From Cryptomeria japonica (lineage: Eukaryota; Streptophyta; Pinopsida; Cupressales; Cupressaceae): a DNA stretch of 64,000 nucleotides. Position 1 is the stretch's first letter. Each line of letters opens with the position of its first letter. A model generated the notes under the pieces. That model worked only from the letters and a program-made list of their open reading frames with translations. It ran no database searches and had not been told where the DNA came from. Of this stretch, positions 24,157 to 36,335 are shown in pieces. The position numbers and the translations under genes were made by a program. The stretch covers positions 238,415,832-238,479,831 of the forward strand of contig NC_081409.1 of NCBI RefSeq assembly GCF_030272615.1, read 5' to 3'.

Positions 24157-24456
24157 GTGCAGAAGATTACTCAAGCAATGGCTAGAGATAATGATTTCAC
24201 CATGGCTTCAAAGCTCAAAACAATACTTATCATCTTCTTGCTAGCAGCACCAGAGCTTAATATACTCAAAGATATTAGAGTTGTAGCTATAAGAAGCTTG
24301 GAGCTCTCAGAATCCAATGGTTTTTATAGTAAAGATGGGCAGTGGACTGAATTTTCTGCAGGGAAAGCAAACTCTAATGGTGAGCCTGCATTGGATCCAA
24401 ATTTCACCAGCGAGAGAAAGGTGCCAAATGGGTCAGATCCTCTTCATAATCGGTAA
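24157..24456 (+). CDS. CLE (CLAVATA3/ESR-related) signalling peptide precursor
   Basis: A 99-residue frame with the layout of a CLE prepropeptide. The last 13 residues (87-99, 24415-24453) are RKVPNGSDPLHNR, which fits the CLE consensus R-x-V-P-x-G-P/S-D/N-P-L/I-H-N, and the stop follows at once. Known family facts: the motif is cut out, its prolines may be hydroxylated, and it is secreted to act on leucine-rich-repeat receptor kinases controlling stem-cell and vascular fate. A hydrophobic segment (about residues 20-32, KTILIIFLLAAPE) fits a secretion signal. In-frame ATGs lie at codons 1, 8 and 16. The third (24202, context accATGg) gives the most typical start directly before the signal segment, leaving an 84-residue precursor. 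The middle (residues 45-86) is variable, as usual. RKVPNG most resembles the CLE25/26 type, while Ser at motif position 7 is as in CLE40/CLE45. No intron is evident. Confidence 0.88.
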   Translation: MQKITQAMARDNDFTMASKLKTILIIFLLAAPELNILKDIRVVAIRSLELSESNGFYSKDGQWTEFSAGKANSNGEPALDPNFTSERKVPNGSDPLHNR

Positions 24457-24529
24457 TCAATCTAAGCATCCAATCCTCATATATGTGTCAGAATAGGGTT
24501 AGTAATGTAAAAGAGTAGTACTAAAGAAA

Positions 24530-24535
24530 AATAAA
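24530..24535 (+). terminator. Possible polyadenylation signal of the CLE gene
   Basis: AATAAA about 75 bases after the CLE stop codon, on the coding strand. Position fits a short 3' UTR; AT-rich context makes chance occurrence possible. Confidence 0.35.
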
Positions 24536-24857
24536 TTATAGCAATACTGGTGTAGCAGTGCAGAGAAGAGGAAGATTGCTTGAAAAAAGTTTTAATCAAT
24601 AGTTTCAGTAAGAAGGATTGGTTTAAAGAAAACCAGAAAGAGAAAAAAAATTCCATACAGTTTGGCTCTCACAAGCAGAGAGGCTTAGTTTCAATTTGAT
24701 TTCTTTTCAGCAATCCTATTTCTGATTGTAAAGATAAAAAAGCAGATGCAATGAGCAGTTGTATACATGCTTGGACAGTAAGTACTGTTTTTTATTAGCA
24801 TTGTCTTTCTTTTTTGGATTGAAGATTGTATGGGTGGGGGATAATGGATAATCCAGT

Positions 24858-24930
24858 TCTTTAGCTTAGAGCTACAGATTGAAGAATATCCATTTCTTTT
24901 AGCTTAGAGCTACAGATTGAAGAATGAATA
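24858..24930. repeat. Tandem duplication, ~36-bp unit
   Basis: The string agcttagagctacagattg with flanking 'gaagaat' occurs twice in a row, at about 24863 and 24900. Recent-looking, near-identical copies. Confidence 0.85.
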
Positions 24931-25070
24931 TGTATTCCATTCTGTTTTTCTTGTCTTACTCTCTTCATGATGGATCATGGAGTTTGATCTGAAACGTCAA
25001 GCAAAAAAACTCACACAGTTGATTCTAGAAGCTAAAATCATGGACTGTAGAAATCATATGTCTACATATC

Positions 25071-25208
25071 TATTTCGCCAAATGAATTTGATTGGCTATC
25101 AAATAGTCCATCAGGGTTCAATGCTTGCTGAGTGAGAAATCTGTTTCGCTAAATGAAATCAGTTGGCTCACAACCAGTCCATCAGAGATCAACACTTGCT
25201 GAGTGCAA
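25071..25208. repeat. Tandem duplication, 69-bp unit
   Basis: Unit 1 (25071-25139) and unit 2 (25140-25208) both read 'tttcgc.aaatgaa.t..ttggct..caa..agtccatcag.g.tcaa..cttgctgagtg'. Moderately diverged. Confidence 0.8.
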
Positions 25209-26699
25209 AACCCATAAAAACGGCACAGATTGATTCCATGATTTTGTTGGGCTTCTTCAAGGCTGGTCAAGAGCAATTTGCAGGCACACAGACCCTCCAC
25301 CCTATATGGTAGCTATTTCATTACCTTTCTCTCCTAGTCTGTATTCTACATATCTTCCATTTATATACACAAGAAGTTTCTGCCTCTTTTATGCATCTGC
25401 TGCTGCTGCTACTATGGATAATGGAATGTAATCGATCAGGTATATGAAATGATGTTCTGTTCATCAATTTTCTTTAGAGAATATGATTACTGTACGTTAT
25501 TTTTATCTACCCATTAAAGATTATTCTATGGTGATGCAATATAAGTCTAGATTTGAGTCACTCAGAAGCCTTGAATCCCTTATGTTTTTTCTTTCTTCCA
25601 TTAATGAATGAATGATTTTTTTTAATGATGGTCCACGCGTGATGATTTTGCTGCATATTTCTGGGATCCACTGACATTATATGGTAATAATGAAACAAGT
25701 GTGAAAGGCTTTATATGGGGAACACTGATAACTTTGCTTAAAAACTAAGGGAGTAATAGTATGCACGCATAAATGAGTGACAAGACAAAAGAATGGGACA
25801 ATATACTTAACTGAGTACTAGTCTTTTGACAGAGCATCTACTCATTATATGTTGAATGTATATATATAAAGAGAGAGAAGGAAAATATATGATCAGAAAA
25901 CACACAGAAACTGAGCACTTATAAAATGTTTTCTGGTTTCCTTACACTGCCAATTTTAAATTCTGTGAGGTTTATTAAATTGGAATTGTTTGGTATTGTA
26001 CGTGCACGTGATATGCCTTTGTTTGGTTCTTTACAAGAATGATGTTTTTCACAGTGAAATACAGACTTTTAAAGAGAAGTGTACATGATACAAGTCAGTC
26101 GCCTGTCTCTTCGAAATGGTAAAAAGTGTAAGAAAATTGGTTTCAAAACCCGCGCTTGTCCCCCTTGTTTTATTTAACCTTTGAATTCAAGCATACGACA
26201 CCCTACTTACTTTCATAAAAAAGACCAGCTCTAAAATCTCTAAAATTTAATTCAATTTTTTTTTTGTTTTCTATATGTGGGTATAAATTTTTCGCATACC
26301 TATCCATCATAAATGGTAAGTCGGAATTTGATTACTTTGTTTTGGTTGTCTAAGCATGTGTCTTAAATGTGTATAGCCATTGTTCTAGCTTCTGGGTAGT
26401 AATGACACATGTTGTGGGATCCATTGGGCGTGCAAGGGTCAAAAAGTGGTCATTTTAAAACTCAAAGGGGCCCTCTCAAAAAAATTGGACATTAAATCAA
26501 GAAGTATGGGTATTAAATCAATAAGTACTATCACAACAACTGGGACACCTTCAACTCTAGGGTCCTTTCCTCTAGATGTAGGTTTAAATTTATTGTAGAA
26601 GTTCTTTATAGTCATTTGATATACGTATAGTTGGTCAAAAAAGTTAAAATACAGTATTTTCAAATAAATGCGAGTTATTGTACTGAAAAGTAGGAGCAT

Positions 26700-26826
26700 T
26701 ATGTAATTGAGTTAGTTGGGACATTAACTAATTTGATGTACATTATAGATGTGAATGACATTTTTCTCAATAGAGTTGGCAAGGACATTAACTAATAATA
26801 TGTACATTATGCATATGAATCACAAC
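26700..26826. repeat. Tandem duplication, ~63-bp unit
   Basis: gacattaactaat..gatgtacattat is followed about 63 bases later by gacattaactaataatatgtacattat. It is at the left edge of the larger duplication. Confidence 0.7.
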
Positions 26827-28192
26827 TTGTTTATTTAGCAACAATTTTTTCAGTACTCTTCAAAAATATTCTAAATATTTTGTACGTGATGGGGTTGTCA
26901 TACACTTCAAAAACATTTAAGTATTTTGTAGGTGATGGGCTGCCATTCATTTGAATTAAACAAACTTAAAAAATATTCTAAGTATATTCTTCTAAAAGAT
27001 AAGATAGCCATACATATATATTTAATGGCTATAAAATAATTGTGCCCGGATTTACAATTATTAATTAGGAGTTCATAGCCAATAGCATAGTCTTTTTAGT
27101 TTAGTAGATATATAGGTTGAGTTGGAGCCTTCTTTTATTATTGATTCAAATGTAAGTTTCTAGTAAGACTATTGGGGTCACAATTTTTTTTAATCTATTC
27201 CAATTGTTGCATCCTTCAACATTATTTGACTACATCAATGTCACACTCTCCAGACTTACTAGTAAAATATGAACACCACACAATAAAGTGTACTTAAATA
27301 TACTATTATGTACCATTCTATTTGTAAGTTTCTAATAAGACTATTGATCACAAATTTTTTATCTATTTCATTTGTTACATCCTTTCAACACTATTTGACC
27401 GCATCAATATCACATTTATAGCATGTTTTAATGACATTCTACTTACAATTCTAATAATTTTTTTACTTCAACATATCTTAAGATGCCATGTCTTTAAAAA
27501 TTGAACATAAAAATAGACAACTTAACCACTTAACCTTATCCAATTGAAATAACCAATGCCATAATTAATAAGATGTAACTTTTAATTAGATTTTAAGCTA
27601 GTTGATAAGGTCTTCAACTGTTGTGAGGTCTCTCTCTATGGACAATAATTGTATAGATGATGGTGACCGTCAGAATAGACAAGATGGTCTTTCACGAATA
27701 TTCATTATATTTTAAGATGGCAGTAGTATGAATATGGAATTGGTTTGAGATTTTTACTAATCTATTTCTGTAAGTAAAGTTTCTATGTAATGTTTTATTT
27801 TATTTTGCATAGAAGTTGTAAATGTATAGTTTTATTATTTTTTATTTATGCAGTATATTAATTAAAAAAATTATTTTAATTTTATTATAGACATTTTAGT
27901 TTTGTAATTAATTATTTTTTATATTTTTTAGTTTTAAGATTATGTTGTATGATAAGATTTATTTTTTTATTAGATTGTATTGTATAATATGTTTTAGTTG
28001 AAAATGTGGTACCGTGGTTTGGTTTAGGTAAGTTTTTGGAAAAAAATTTGATTTGATTTGTAGAGGTATATATATATATATATATATATATAATTAGACA
28101 AATAATAGTTAAAATTTTGTATTTTTAAATAATGTGTGTTATTGGATTGAGTGGTAATATAATCAATGTAATAGAATTTGTTCTAGCCAATA
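26827..28192. repeat. Large tandem duplication, unit 1 (~1.37 kb)
   Basis: Shares a collinear series of blocks with 28193-29460 at an offset of about 1366 bases. Examples are 'aaatattctaaatattttgta.gtga' (26868 and 28257) and gatggtgaccgtcagaatag (27659 and 29025). Non-coding, AT-rich and diverged. It includes an (AT) microsatellite at about 28066-28092. Confidence 0.75.
28066..28092. repeat. (TA)n microsatellite
   Basis: An uninterrupted run of about 13 TA units, absent from the matching place in unit 2. Confidence 0.9.
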
Positions 28193-29460
28193 AAATGTAT
28201 ACCATGAGTTTACATCACAACTTATTTACATAACAATGCATTTTCAACACACTTTAAAAATATTCTAAATATTTTGTAAGTGAGGGAAGAGACATACACT
28301 CAAAAATATTTTATGTATATTCTAAAAGATGAGATAACCATACATATGTCTTTAATGACTAGAGAATAACCCCTTCCCAAATTCACAAATATTTAGCTAT
28401 GAATTTATAGCCAATTTCATAATTTATTTATTTTATTAGATATATGAGTTGAATTGAGGTATTTTCTTCTTAGCACTCCATTTGTTAAGTTTCTAGTAAC
28501 TATTGTGGTCGCAGTTTTTTTATCTACTCCACTTGTTGCATCCTTTCAACATTATTTGACTACATCTATATCAGAGTCTCCAATACTATTTGAATTTCAT
28601 TCTACTTAGGTTTATTGCTATAATATGAACACCACACAATAACTTGTGCTTAAATACATACTACTATATACCATTCTATTTGTAATTTGATAATAAGACT
28701 ATTGTGATCGTAATTCTTTATCTACCCCACTTGTTGCATCCTTTCAATATCATTTTACGACATCAATACCACATCTTTAATATTATTTGATTACAAATTA
28801 TTTGCATTCTAAAAAAGTTCTATTTTACATGCCATGTCATTAAGAAGAATTGAATCTTATTCTCTACCTTAAAAAATAAACAGCTTGACCATTTATCCTT
28901 ATCCCATTGATATAATCAATGCCATAATTAATAAGATGTAAAATTTTAATTATATGTTAAGTCACTTAATAAGGTCTTCAATTCTTAAGAAATCCCTCTC
29001 CACATAGATAATAATTTGATATATGATGGTGACCGTCAGAATAGACAAGATGACCTTTCACGAGTATTTATTATATTTTAAGATGGCATTCATTAGTGGA
29101 GGAAAGTCCACTATGAATATAATATTAGGTTTGAGATTTTAATATGTTAATATCTTTTTCTTGTTACTAAAGTCTTTAAGTATGTAATGTTTTATTTTAT
29201 TTCGCATAGAAGTTGTAAATGTATAGTTTTATTATCTATTTTTTATTTATTTGGTATATTAATTGAATTTTTAATTTTAATTTTTTTTTAAGTTTAAATA
29301 TATATTTTAATTTTTGCAATTAATTTTTATATTTTGTATGATATGATTTAATATTTTTAGTGAATTATTTTATAATTTGATCATTGTTTTTTATATCATA
29401 TAGTTAATTTTTTAGTTGACTGTTCAACATATATTTGTGTGTATATCATAGATTGTTAAG
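28193..29460. repeat. Large tandem duplication, unit 2 (~1.27 kb)
   Basis: Diverged partner of 26827-28192; boundaries approximate. Family unknown. Confidence 0.7.
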
Positions 29461-31613
29461 ATTATCAAATATTCAACATAAGTTACATTCAAGCATAAGT
29501 ACATCAATCTTAGTTGTAGTATCATTATTAGTTACATTAGTTGTATCTACACTTGGCATGTTTCCAAACATTTTATAATTCCTTAGGGAGTTGATTACTA
29601 TTGATAAAGTTGACAGTCTTCTCTCCACCCTAGAATAAGCCCCATCATCCTTTTCAACACAACCCCTTGCTCAATGGTAAGTACAAAAGGCACATATTAG
29701 CTTAGGAGGTTACACTAGTTAGATTAAATCTTTCGGTGGGACTTACATAACACAATCATCTCTTCAATAACAAAAATATTTGAACATATTTATTTCAACT
29801 TCCTAATGTTTATTCCAAAACTAGCTCTCATATTATATCCATCTTTCATGGACATTACATTAATTGGTCAAGAAGGTTATAGTAGCCATCACACCAAAAA
29901 ATATGTAAGTAATTTATTCGTTCTAATTTTTAATTTTTTAGTTTTCAATTATTCAATTCTTGACATTTTATTTCAATCTCATCTCTCTTATTTACTAGAT
30001 TTAATTAAAATTATTGTTAACTAATATTAGATTAAATCATATAAGGAGATGCGTGGACTACAAAAATGCAAACTATAATACTTTTCTACTCTTATTTTAC
30101 ACCACTTTGGTCAAATGTTTTGGATGCATATTCTAATTTATAATTTTCTATTTCGGTTCAATCACTGACACTTAGAAGACTTAATCTATCATATAGATAT
30201 GTCCATTTGGTCTAATTCCCAATAATTTATTTTCACCATGGTTATAATCACAATTTGCAATCCCATTCTCTAAATTTAAGATTGAAATTCGAACATGTTC
30301 CAAGGTTACATTCCAAATAATTGACTATTAATTGTTGATATGGAAACCAAAATTTTAAATTCATGTGTTTAGGGTTGTGTATTCAAATAAATCACCCTAA
30401 TACATTTATATATCAAAGATCATTAAATAAACATTCCAAAAATATATAGAATTCTTCTCCTTTTAAAGATACAACAACCATCCAATGTTATGCATTAGAA
30501 AGCTCTCAAGATCTCTCTACAAGAAAATCAAGTAACATCCATAAGCAAAGCACACTCTAAGGATATTCCCTACTATAATGACACTTTGTTTCACATTAGC
30601 ATTAAAAATCAACAACTAATGGTTTGCTCAACAATATTCATTGCAATATTTTTTTGTATTCATTTCTACCCCACTATCTCTTTTTTAATCTTGCTATTAT
30701 TTAAGTCATTGAGCTTGAATAAGGAATAGGAAATTACTAAAATTCAATCTTTACACAAAAAAATTCATGACACTCTTTAGCACTTCCCCATATTTCCTTA
30801 CTTTAGATACCAAAAATTAACATTCTTTATAAGTACTAAAGACCTCTTTTAATCCATAAAATATCACATATCTAAAGATTAAAATGCTATCATGATTCTC
30901 TTCTTGACACTACAACTCTTAGGATTCATTCACCTCAACTCCTTAAAATTAGTAATTCAATTGTATACTTTAGATTTCAATCTTTTACCATACATCTCAT
31001 CAAATAAAATTCATTTCAATATAGGAAAATAATAATTCTTCCTATTTAATTTTAGCATGTTGATTTATAGTCATCTCGCTCCAATAATATTAACAATCCA
31101 TTATCATTACTCAATTATTAAAACATATAGAGGCTTCTAAATGACACTTTTAATTTATTACAACCTTCTAGGTATTCATGTAGAGGGTGTGTTATTTTCC
31201 TCTAGATATATTGAAAAACTTGTAACTTCCACACAACTAAAATTGTAAATTAATATGTCTATGGTTTTATATTTAAAGACACCATCCTAGGTCATTTGGT
31301 GATCCAAAAGGATTTGAGCCACTCAAACACTATAAATATTAAGTGAATGGCATGATAGATTTCATGATTTGGTTAGTAGGATCTTCATCCTAGTCATGTT
31401 CAATCCACACATTACTCTACATCAATGTTATTGCACATCTTAAATTTTTCTTGGCAATTGTGATAGTTGTAATGAGAATACAAATCATTATGTCAATTAA
31501 CATGTCATACTCCTTTTCCTTTGTATACATATGTACATAAATATTATTTATAGATAGATAGAAGTGTTAGGATAGGGTATGTTATTCACCTTGCATACCC
31601 TAAAGATTGATTT
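29461..31613. other. AT-rich region, no gene; faint SINE-like motif near 29665-29740
   Basis: TTGCTCAATGGTAAGTAC at about 29667 resembles a tRNA A-box region, but the expected B box about 35-60 bases on is poor. Otherwise nothing was recognised. The 72-codon frame at 29806-30024 (+) is low-complexity, hydrophobic and AT-driven. Confidence 0.35.
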
Positions 31614-33631
31614 TGTTAGGAATATAATCATAGACTAATATGTAATTGATGTCGTGGAAATGGGGACAAGGCAAAAACATAGTTCAATGTTAATAAGTTA
31701 GTTCCAACCAAAAAAACCAAAACAAAGAACTGAAAACCATTCCAAACATATCAAAAGAGATTTCAAAAAGCATGAAAGAAGTTTTAACAAAACAAAATAA
31801 AAGAGAAGAGTCTCCCTAAGATGCTTCCATGATGCCTTTTGATGCTTCTCCCTTGTTTCTCCCCTCTCCAAGTCCCAAATGAGTGTAGCTCTCAGCTTTT
31901 AGCACTATCCATGGATACCATATGGAGATTCAAGATGGTTGTAGATGATAAACAAATGCTTATGCAAGTGTAAAAGGGTTGCTATGAGAGAGCTCCTAAT
32001 ATCTAGATGTGAATTTTACTATAATAACAATGCTCTAATTCTCTCTAATGCCTTTTTTTGCTTGGGGAATGAGGTCCTTTTATAGAAAAAAATGTTGATT
32101 GAATGGCTAAGATTGAGTGGGCTTGTGAAGGGTCAAGATTGATGGGTTTAGGATCCATGTGATGACTTTCAACCCAATCCTATGATGACAAGTGTCAACA
32201 TGAGATGGCTTGAGAGGAGAGGGAAGGAGCATTTAATGCCCGAGGAGACATGAGGGTAACCTCATGTGGGTTGGGTTATTGGATAAATCTATTATCCAAG
32301 GGATAAACTCTTGTGCAAGAATAAAGGGGATAACCATGATCAAAGCAATGAATGCTTGAAGAGAACCATGAGTTAAATGATGGTTGAGTGAGAGAAAAAT
32401 TCTCTAACCAAAGGTTAAGTTTGAGTTAACCATTTATGGTCATGTAAGAGCCTTTGATGGTTTTAGAAGACTTTTGTTGTTAGCTTGTTGGAGACACAAA
32501 GCCTTTGATGGTTATTGAAGACTTTTGGGTTATTTTGAGAAGTGACCTTTCTTAAGGGACGTGCAAATTATTAGAGAGGTGGATTAGGCTAATTAGAAGG
32601 GGTTAGAATAGTCTAGAAGGGGGTTAGAAGAATCTAGAAAGAAGTTGGTGAGCAAGTGGGTGAGGATAAAAGGGGATTTTAATTAAAATAAAATTCATTT
32701 ATTTCAACTAAAATTATACAACTTGCGTTTGTAGGAGAATGCAAATGGGAGGGTTTTAGGGATTTTAAATAAATATTTATTTATTTAAATGTGAGAGAGA
32801 AGATTTTAGGGATTTAAATAAATGTTGATTTATTTAAATGTGGAGAGGGGTTAATTAAACAAATATGCTTTATTTATTTAATTAATTGTCAGAATATGGT
32901 TTAATGAATTAAATTAAATAAACTGAATAATTTATTTAATTAATAGGAGAAGAGGGTTAAGATGAATTAATTAAATATTAATTTAATTAATTATTGATCG
33001 ATGGTTAAATAATCAAATAAATACTAAGTATTCATTTAATTAAGTAGACAGATTTGGGTGTCTACAGTAATAAAATAAATTAAAATAAAAACATATAAAC
33101 AACACAAATCATAGAGACATAGCTATATATGGTTCCCCCAATATGGGTTACATCCATTGGGAGATATAGTCACTTCTTTCTTTTTATTTATTCAACAGAA
33201 CATAGGGATACAACCTATAATAAATCCCTTGCAACTTGCTCTTGTCTCTATCACAATCTCCACACAATGCAATACACATTCATAATACAATGTCCCCATA
33301 AAAGAGAGCTATATTTTAAGAAAATAAAAGCCAACATAACCTCTACCATCATATTTGTGACTTGAAAATGATTGGTCCATATTTACCATGTAAAGAATAT
33401 TTTATGATTTAAGTATGTATCTAAAATTTGGCTTCAAGGGAGCTACCTCTAAACCCTCACTTTTTCTTTGGGGTGCTACCCTTGGACCACAATTAGGGGG
33501 ATGGTCTCCTTGGACCCCAAAAGGTAAGTAATTCACCTTTCACCCCCTTGTAATGAAATGGGATCCAAACATGGCTACACAAAAATACCCAAAATTTAGA
33601 CGTTTAAAAAGATCAGGCTCCATAACCAACA
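31614..33631 (-). repeat. Left (3') LTR of copia family B, split by a solo LTR
   Basis: On the minus strand it starts TGTTGGTTATGGAGCC (from 33631) directly after a purine tract CTCAAAGTGGGATAT, and ends ATTCCTAACA (31614). Without the 1425-bp insertion it is about 593 bp. It matches the split LTR 42045-42283 plus 61621-61990. Confidence 0.82.
31647..33066 (-). mobile_element. Solo LTR, TGTAGACAC family (1420 bp), TSD gtaat
   Basis: On the minus strand it begins TGTAGACACCCAAATCTG and ends CGACATCA. It is flanked by a perfect duplication gtaat (31642-31646 and 33067-33071). The unoccupied version of the site is seen in the second B LTR (about 42075: aatacataataaaatg). The minus-strand TATA box CTATAAAAGG lies at about 32075-32085. 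It shares several hundred bases with 33907-36368. Confidence 0.92.
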
Positions 33632-35059
33632 ATATCCCACTTTGAGACTAATCAAGAACACAATCAAGATCCATACCAATAATCTCCCACTTGGAGAATA
33701 ATTACAACAACTCCATTGTTACTATACTTGCTTGGATAGGCTCCAAATTTGGTCTTGACAAGTTTCTAATCTGCATTATCATCATTGAAGGCCAACTGAA
33801 ATTGAGCAAGAAATCAATTTCTCTTGAGTTAATGGATCAAAGTAGACATGTATAATATAGGATTTTGGCTAGTGTATATCTTTTCCAACTTCAACTATTT
33901 AGCTTCTGATGCTCTGCAAAAAGGATTAGAAAATCTGTTTGATGGCAACACACACAAGAGCACAAGAAACAAATGTTAGTGTTAGCAACAAAAGATTATC
34001 CTAAACAGGCATATCAAGAGAGATATTAAGCATGAAATAGAAAGCATATAAACATAGAATAAAATAGCTAATCAAGATGCTCATAGTTGCTCCTCCCTTG
34101 TTCCTCTCCTCTCCAAGTCCCAAATGAGTGTAGCTCTTAGCTTTTAGCACTAGCCATGGATGCCATATGGAGATTCAAGATGATTGAATATGATAAGCAA
34201 ATGCTATGCAAGTGTAGATAGTGATGCTATGAAAAAGCTCTATGCTAATTCCAGTATAACAACAATACTCTAATGCTTCCCTTTTGCTTGAGGAGAAGGG
34301 TTCTATTTATAGAAGAAATGGGGAAATGAAGGGTTAAGATTGAATGGTTTAATCAAGGGCCAAGTTTGAAAGTTGGGGATCCATGTGCACAATTGGCACC
34401 AATAAAATGGTGACAAGTGTCAACATAGGATTGGGTTGAGAGAAGAGGTTGGAGGCATTAAAGGCCTAAGAAGACCTCATGGTTATCTAGAGGCTAAGGG
34501 TCAAGTCCAAATTAAGATTACCCACTGGATTAAGAGTTAATCCAAGGATAAACCTTTGTGCAAATGTTTAAGAGATAATCATGGTCAAAGCATTAATGGC
34601 CTGATGAGACCTTTGGGTTGGGTAGAGGTTGAGTCAAAACAAATGTTTTAACCATGTGGGAGGGTTTGAGGTAACCATTAATGGTTATTGGAGACTTTGG
34701 AGATTAAGTGGTTGAAGGTTGAAAGCCTTCAATGGTTATCAAAGACTTTGAGCCATTTAGTGGTTGAAGGTTGAAAGCCTTTAATGGTTATCAAAGACTT
34801 TGAGGGTTTGAGAAGTGACTTCCCTTTTGCTTAGGAATGTGACAAAGTTTAGAGAAGGGGTTAGGTTATTTAGAAGTGATTAGAAAATTCTAGAAGGCGT
34901 TTAGGCATGCAAGTGGATTTTGTAGGAAAATGCAAGTGGGAGAAATTTTGGTATTTTCAATTAAAATAAAATCATTTATTTCAATTAAATGGTGTAATTT
35001 GCATTTGGATAAATATTCAAATAAATATTAATTTATTTAAATGAGAAAAATGAAGATAA

Positions 35060-35280
35060 AGCATTAAAATGCTTGAAGACTTTGAGGGAACCATTAAAGG
35101 CTTGAAGACTTTAAGGAAAACCATTAAAGTCTTAAGAAGACTTTAAGGGAAGCCATTAAGTTTGAAGACTTTAAGGGAAACCATTAAAGGCTTAAGAAGA
35201 CTATAGAAGGAAGCCATCAAGTTTGAAGACTTTAAAGCCATCAAGTTTGAAGACTTTAAGGGAAACCATTAAAGGTTTCA
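35060..35280. repeat. ~32-bp minisatellite in the LTR
   Basis: About seven tandem variants of 'gaagactttaagggaaaccattaa(agg)'. Some units are fused or shortened; a variant, ccatcaagtttgaagacttt, is repeated again at 35713-35780. Confidence 0.8.
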
Positions 35281-36335
35281 AGTGGGTGAGGATAAATAGG
35301 ATTTTAAATAAATAATTTATTTAAAATAGTTGTGCAACTTGCTTTTGTAGGAAAATACAAGTGGGTGGAGGATAAAGGTGATTTAAATAAATTATTTATT
35401 TAAAATAATTGTGCAACTTGCTTTTGTAGGAAAATACAAGTGGGTGGAGGATAAAGGTGATTTAAATAAATGTTAATTTATTTAAATGTGAGAGGTGGGA
35501 TTTTGGGGGATTTAAATAAATATTAATTTATTTAAATTTGAGAGAATATTTAATTAAATAAATATGATTTATTTATTTAATTAATGGTCTAAATTTGGTT
35601 AAGTGAATTAAATCAAATAAATTGAATAATTTATTTAATTAATAGGAGAAGAGGGTTAAGATGAATTAATTAAATATTAATTTAATTAATTATTAATTGA
35701 TGGTTAAATAATCCATCAAGTTTGAAGACTTTAAAGCCATCAAGTTTGAAGACTTTAAAGCCATCAAGTTTGAAGACTTTAAGGGAAACCATTAAAGGTT
35801 TCAAGTGGGTGAGGATAAATAGGATTTTAAATAAATAATTTATTTAAAATAGTTGTGCAACTTGCTTTTGTAGAAAAATACAAGTGGGTGGAGGATAAAG
35901 GTGATTTAAATAAATTATTTATTTAAAATAATTGTGCAACTTGCATTTGTAGGAAAATGCAAGTGGGTAGAGGATAAAGGTGATTTAAATAAATTATTTA
36001 TTTAAAATAATTGTGCAACTTGCATTTGTAGGAAAATGCAAGTGGGTAGAGGATAAAGGCGATTTAAATAAATGTTAATTTATTTAAATGTGAGAGGTGG
36101 GATTTTGGGGGATTTAAATAAATATTAATTTATTTAAATGTGAGAGAATATTTAATTAAACAAATATGATTTATTTATTTAATTAATGGTCTGAATTTGG
36201 TTAAGTGAATTAAATCAAATAAATTGAATAATTTATTTAATTAATAGGAGAAGAGGGTTAAGATGAATTAATTAAATATTAAATTTAATTAATTATTAAT
36301 TGATGGTTAAATAATCAAATAAATACTAAGTATTC
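35235..36335. repeat. Two ~0.5-kb tandem blocks with nested 76-bp repeats
   Basis: The block starting near 35235 recurs at an offset of 523 bases (for example gtgggtgaggataaatagg at 35282 and 35805). Inside each block, a 76-bp unit containing 'ttgtgcaacttgc.tttgtag' is repeated, two full copies in block 1 and three in block 2. AT-rich inverted repeats of the form TTTAAATAAAT...ATTTATTTAAA occur in every unit. Confidence 0.8.

Larger units (their letters stand above)
24536..26699. other. CLE downstream flank, no further gene
   Basis: Less repeat-like than the rest of the window. It holds two small local tandem duplications (24858-24930 and 25071-25208). Frames such as 25118-25300 (-) arise across the second duplication and carry no domain. 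A transcribed 3' extension of the CLE locus cannot be excluded. Confidence 0.45.

Noticed and set aside
35060-35280. Regularly spaced short repeats that recall a CRISPR array
   Set aside because: The units are directly adjacent variants without unique spacers, inside a plant LTR with target duplications. They are a minisatellite.
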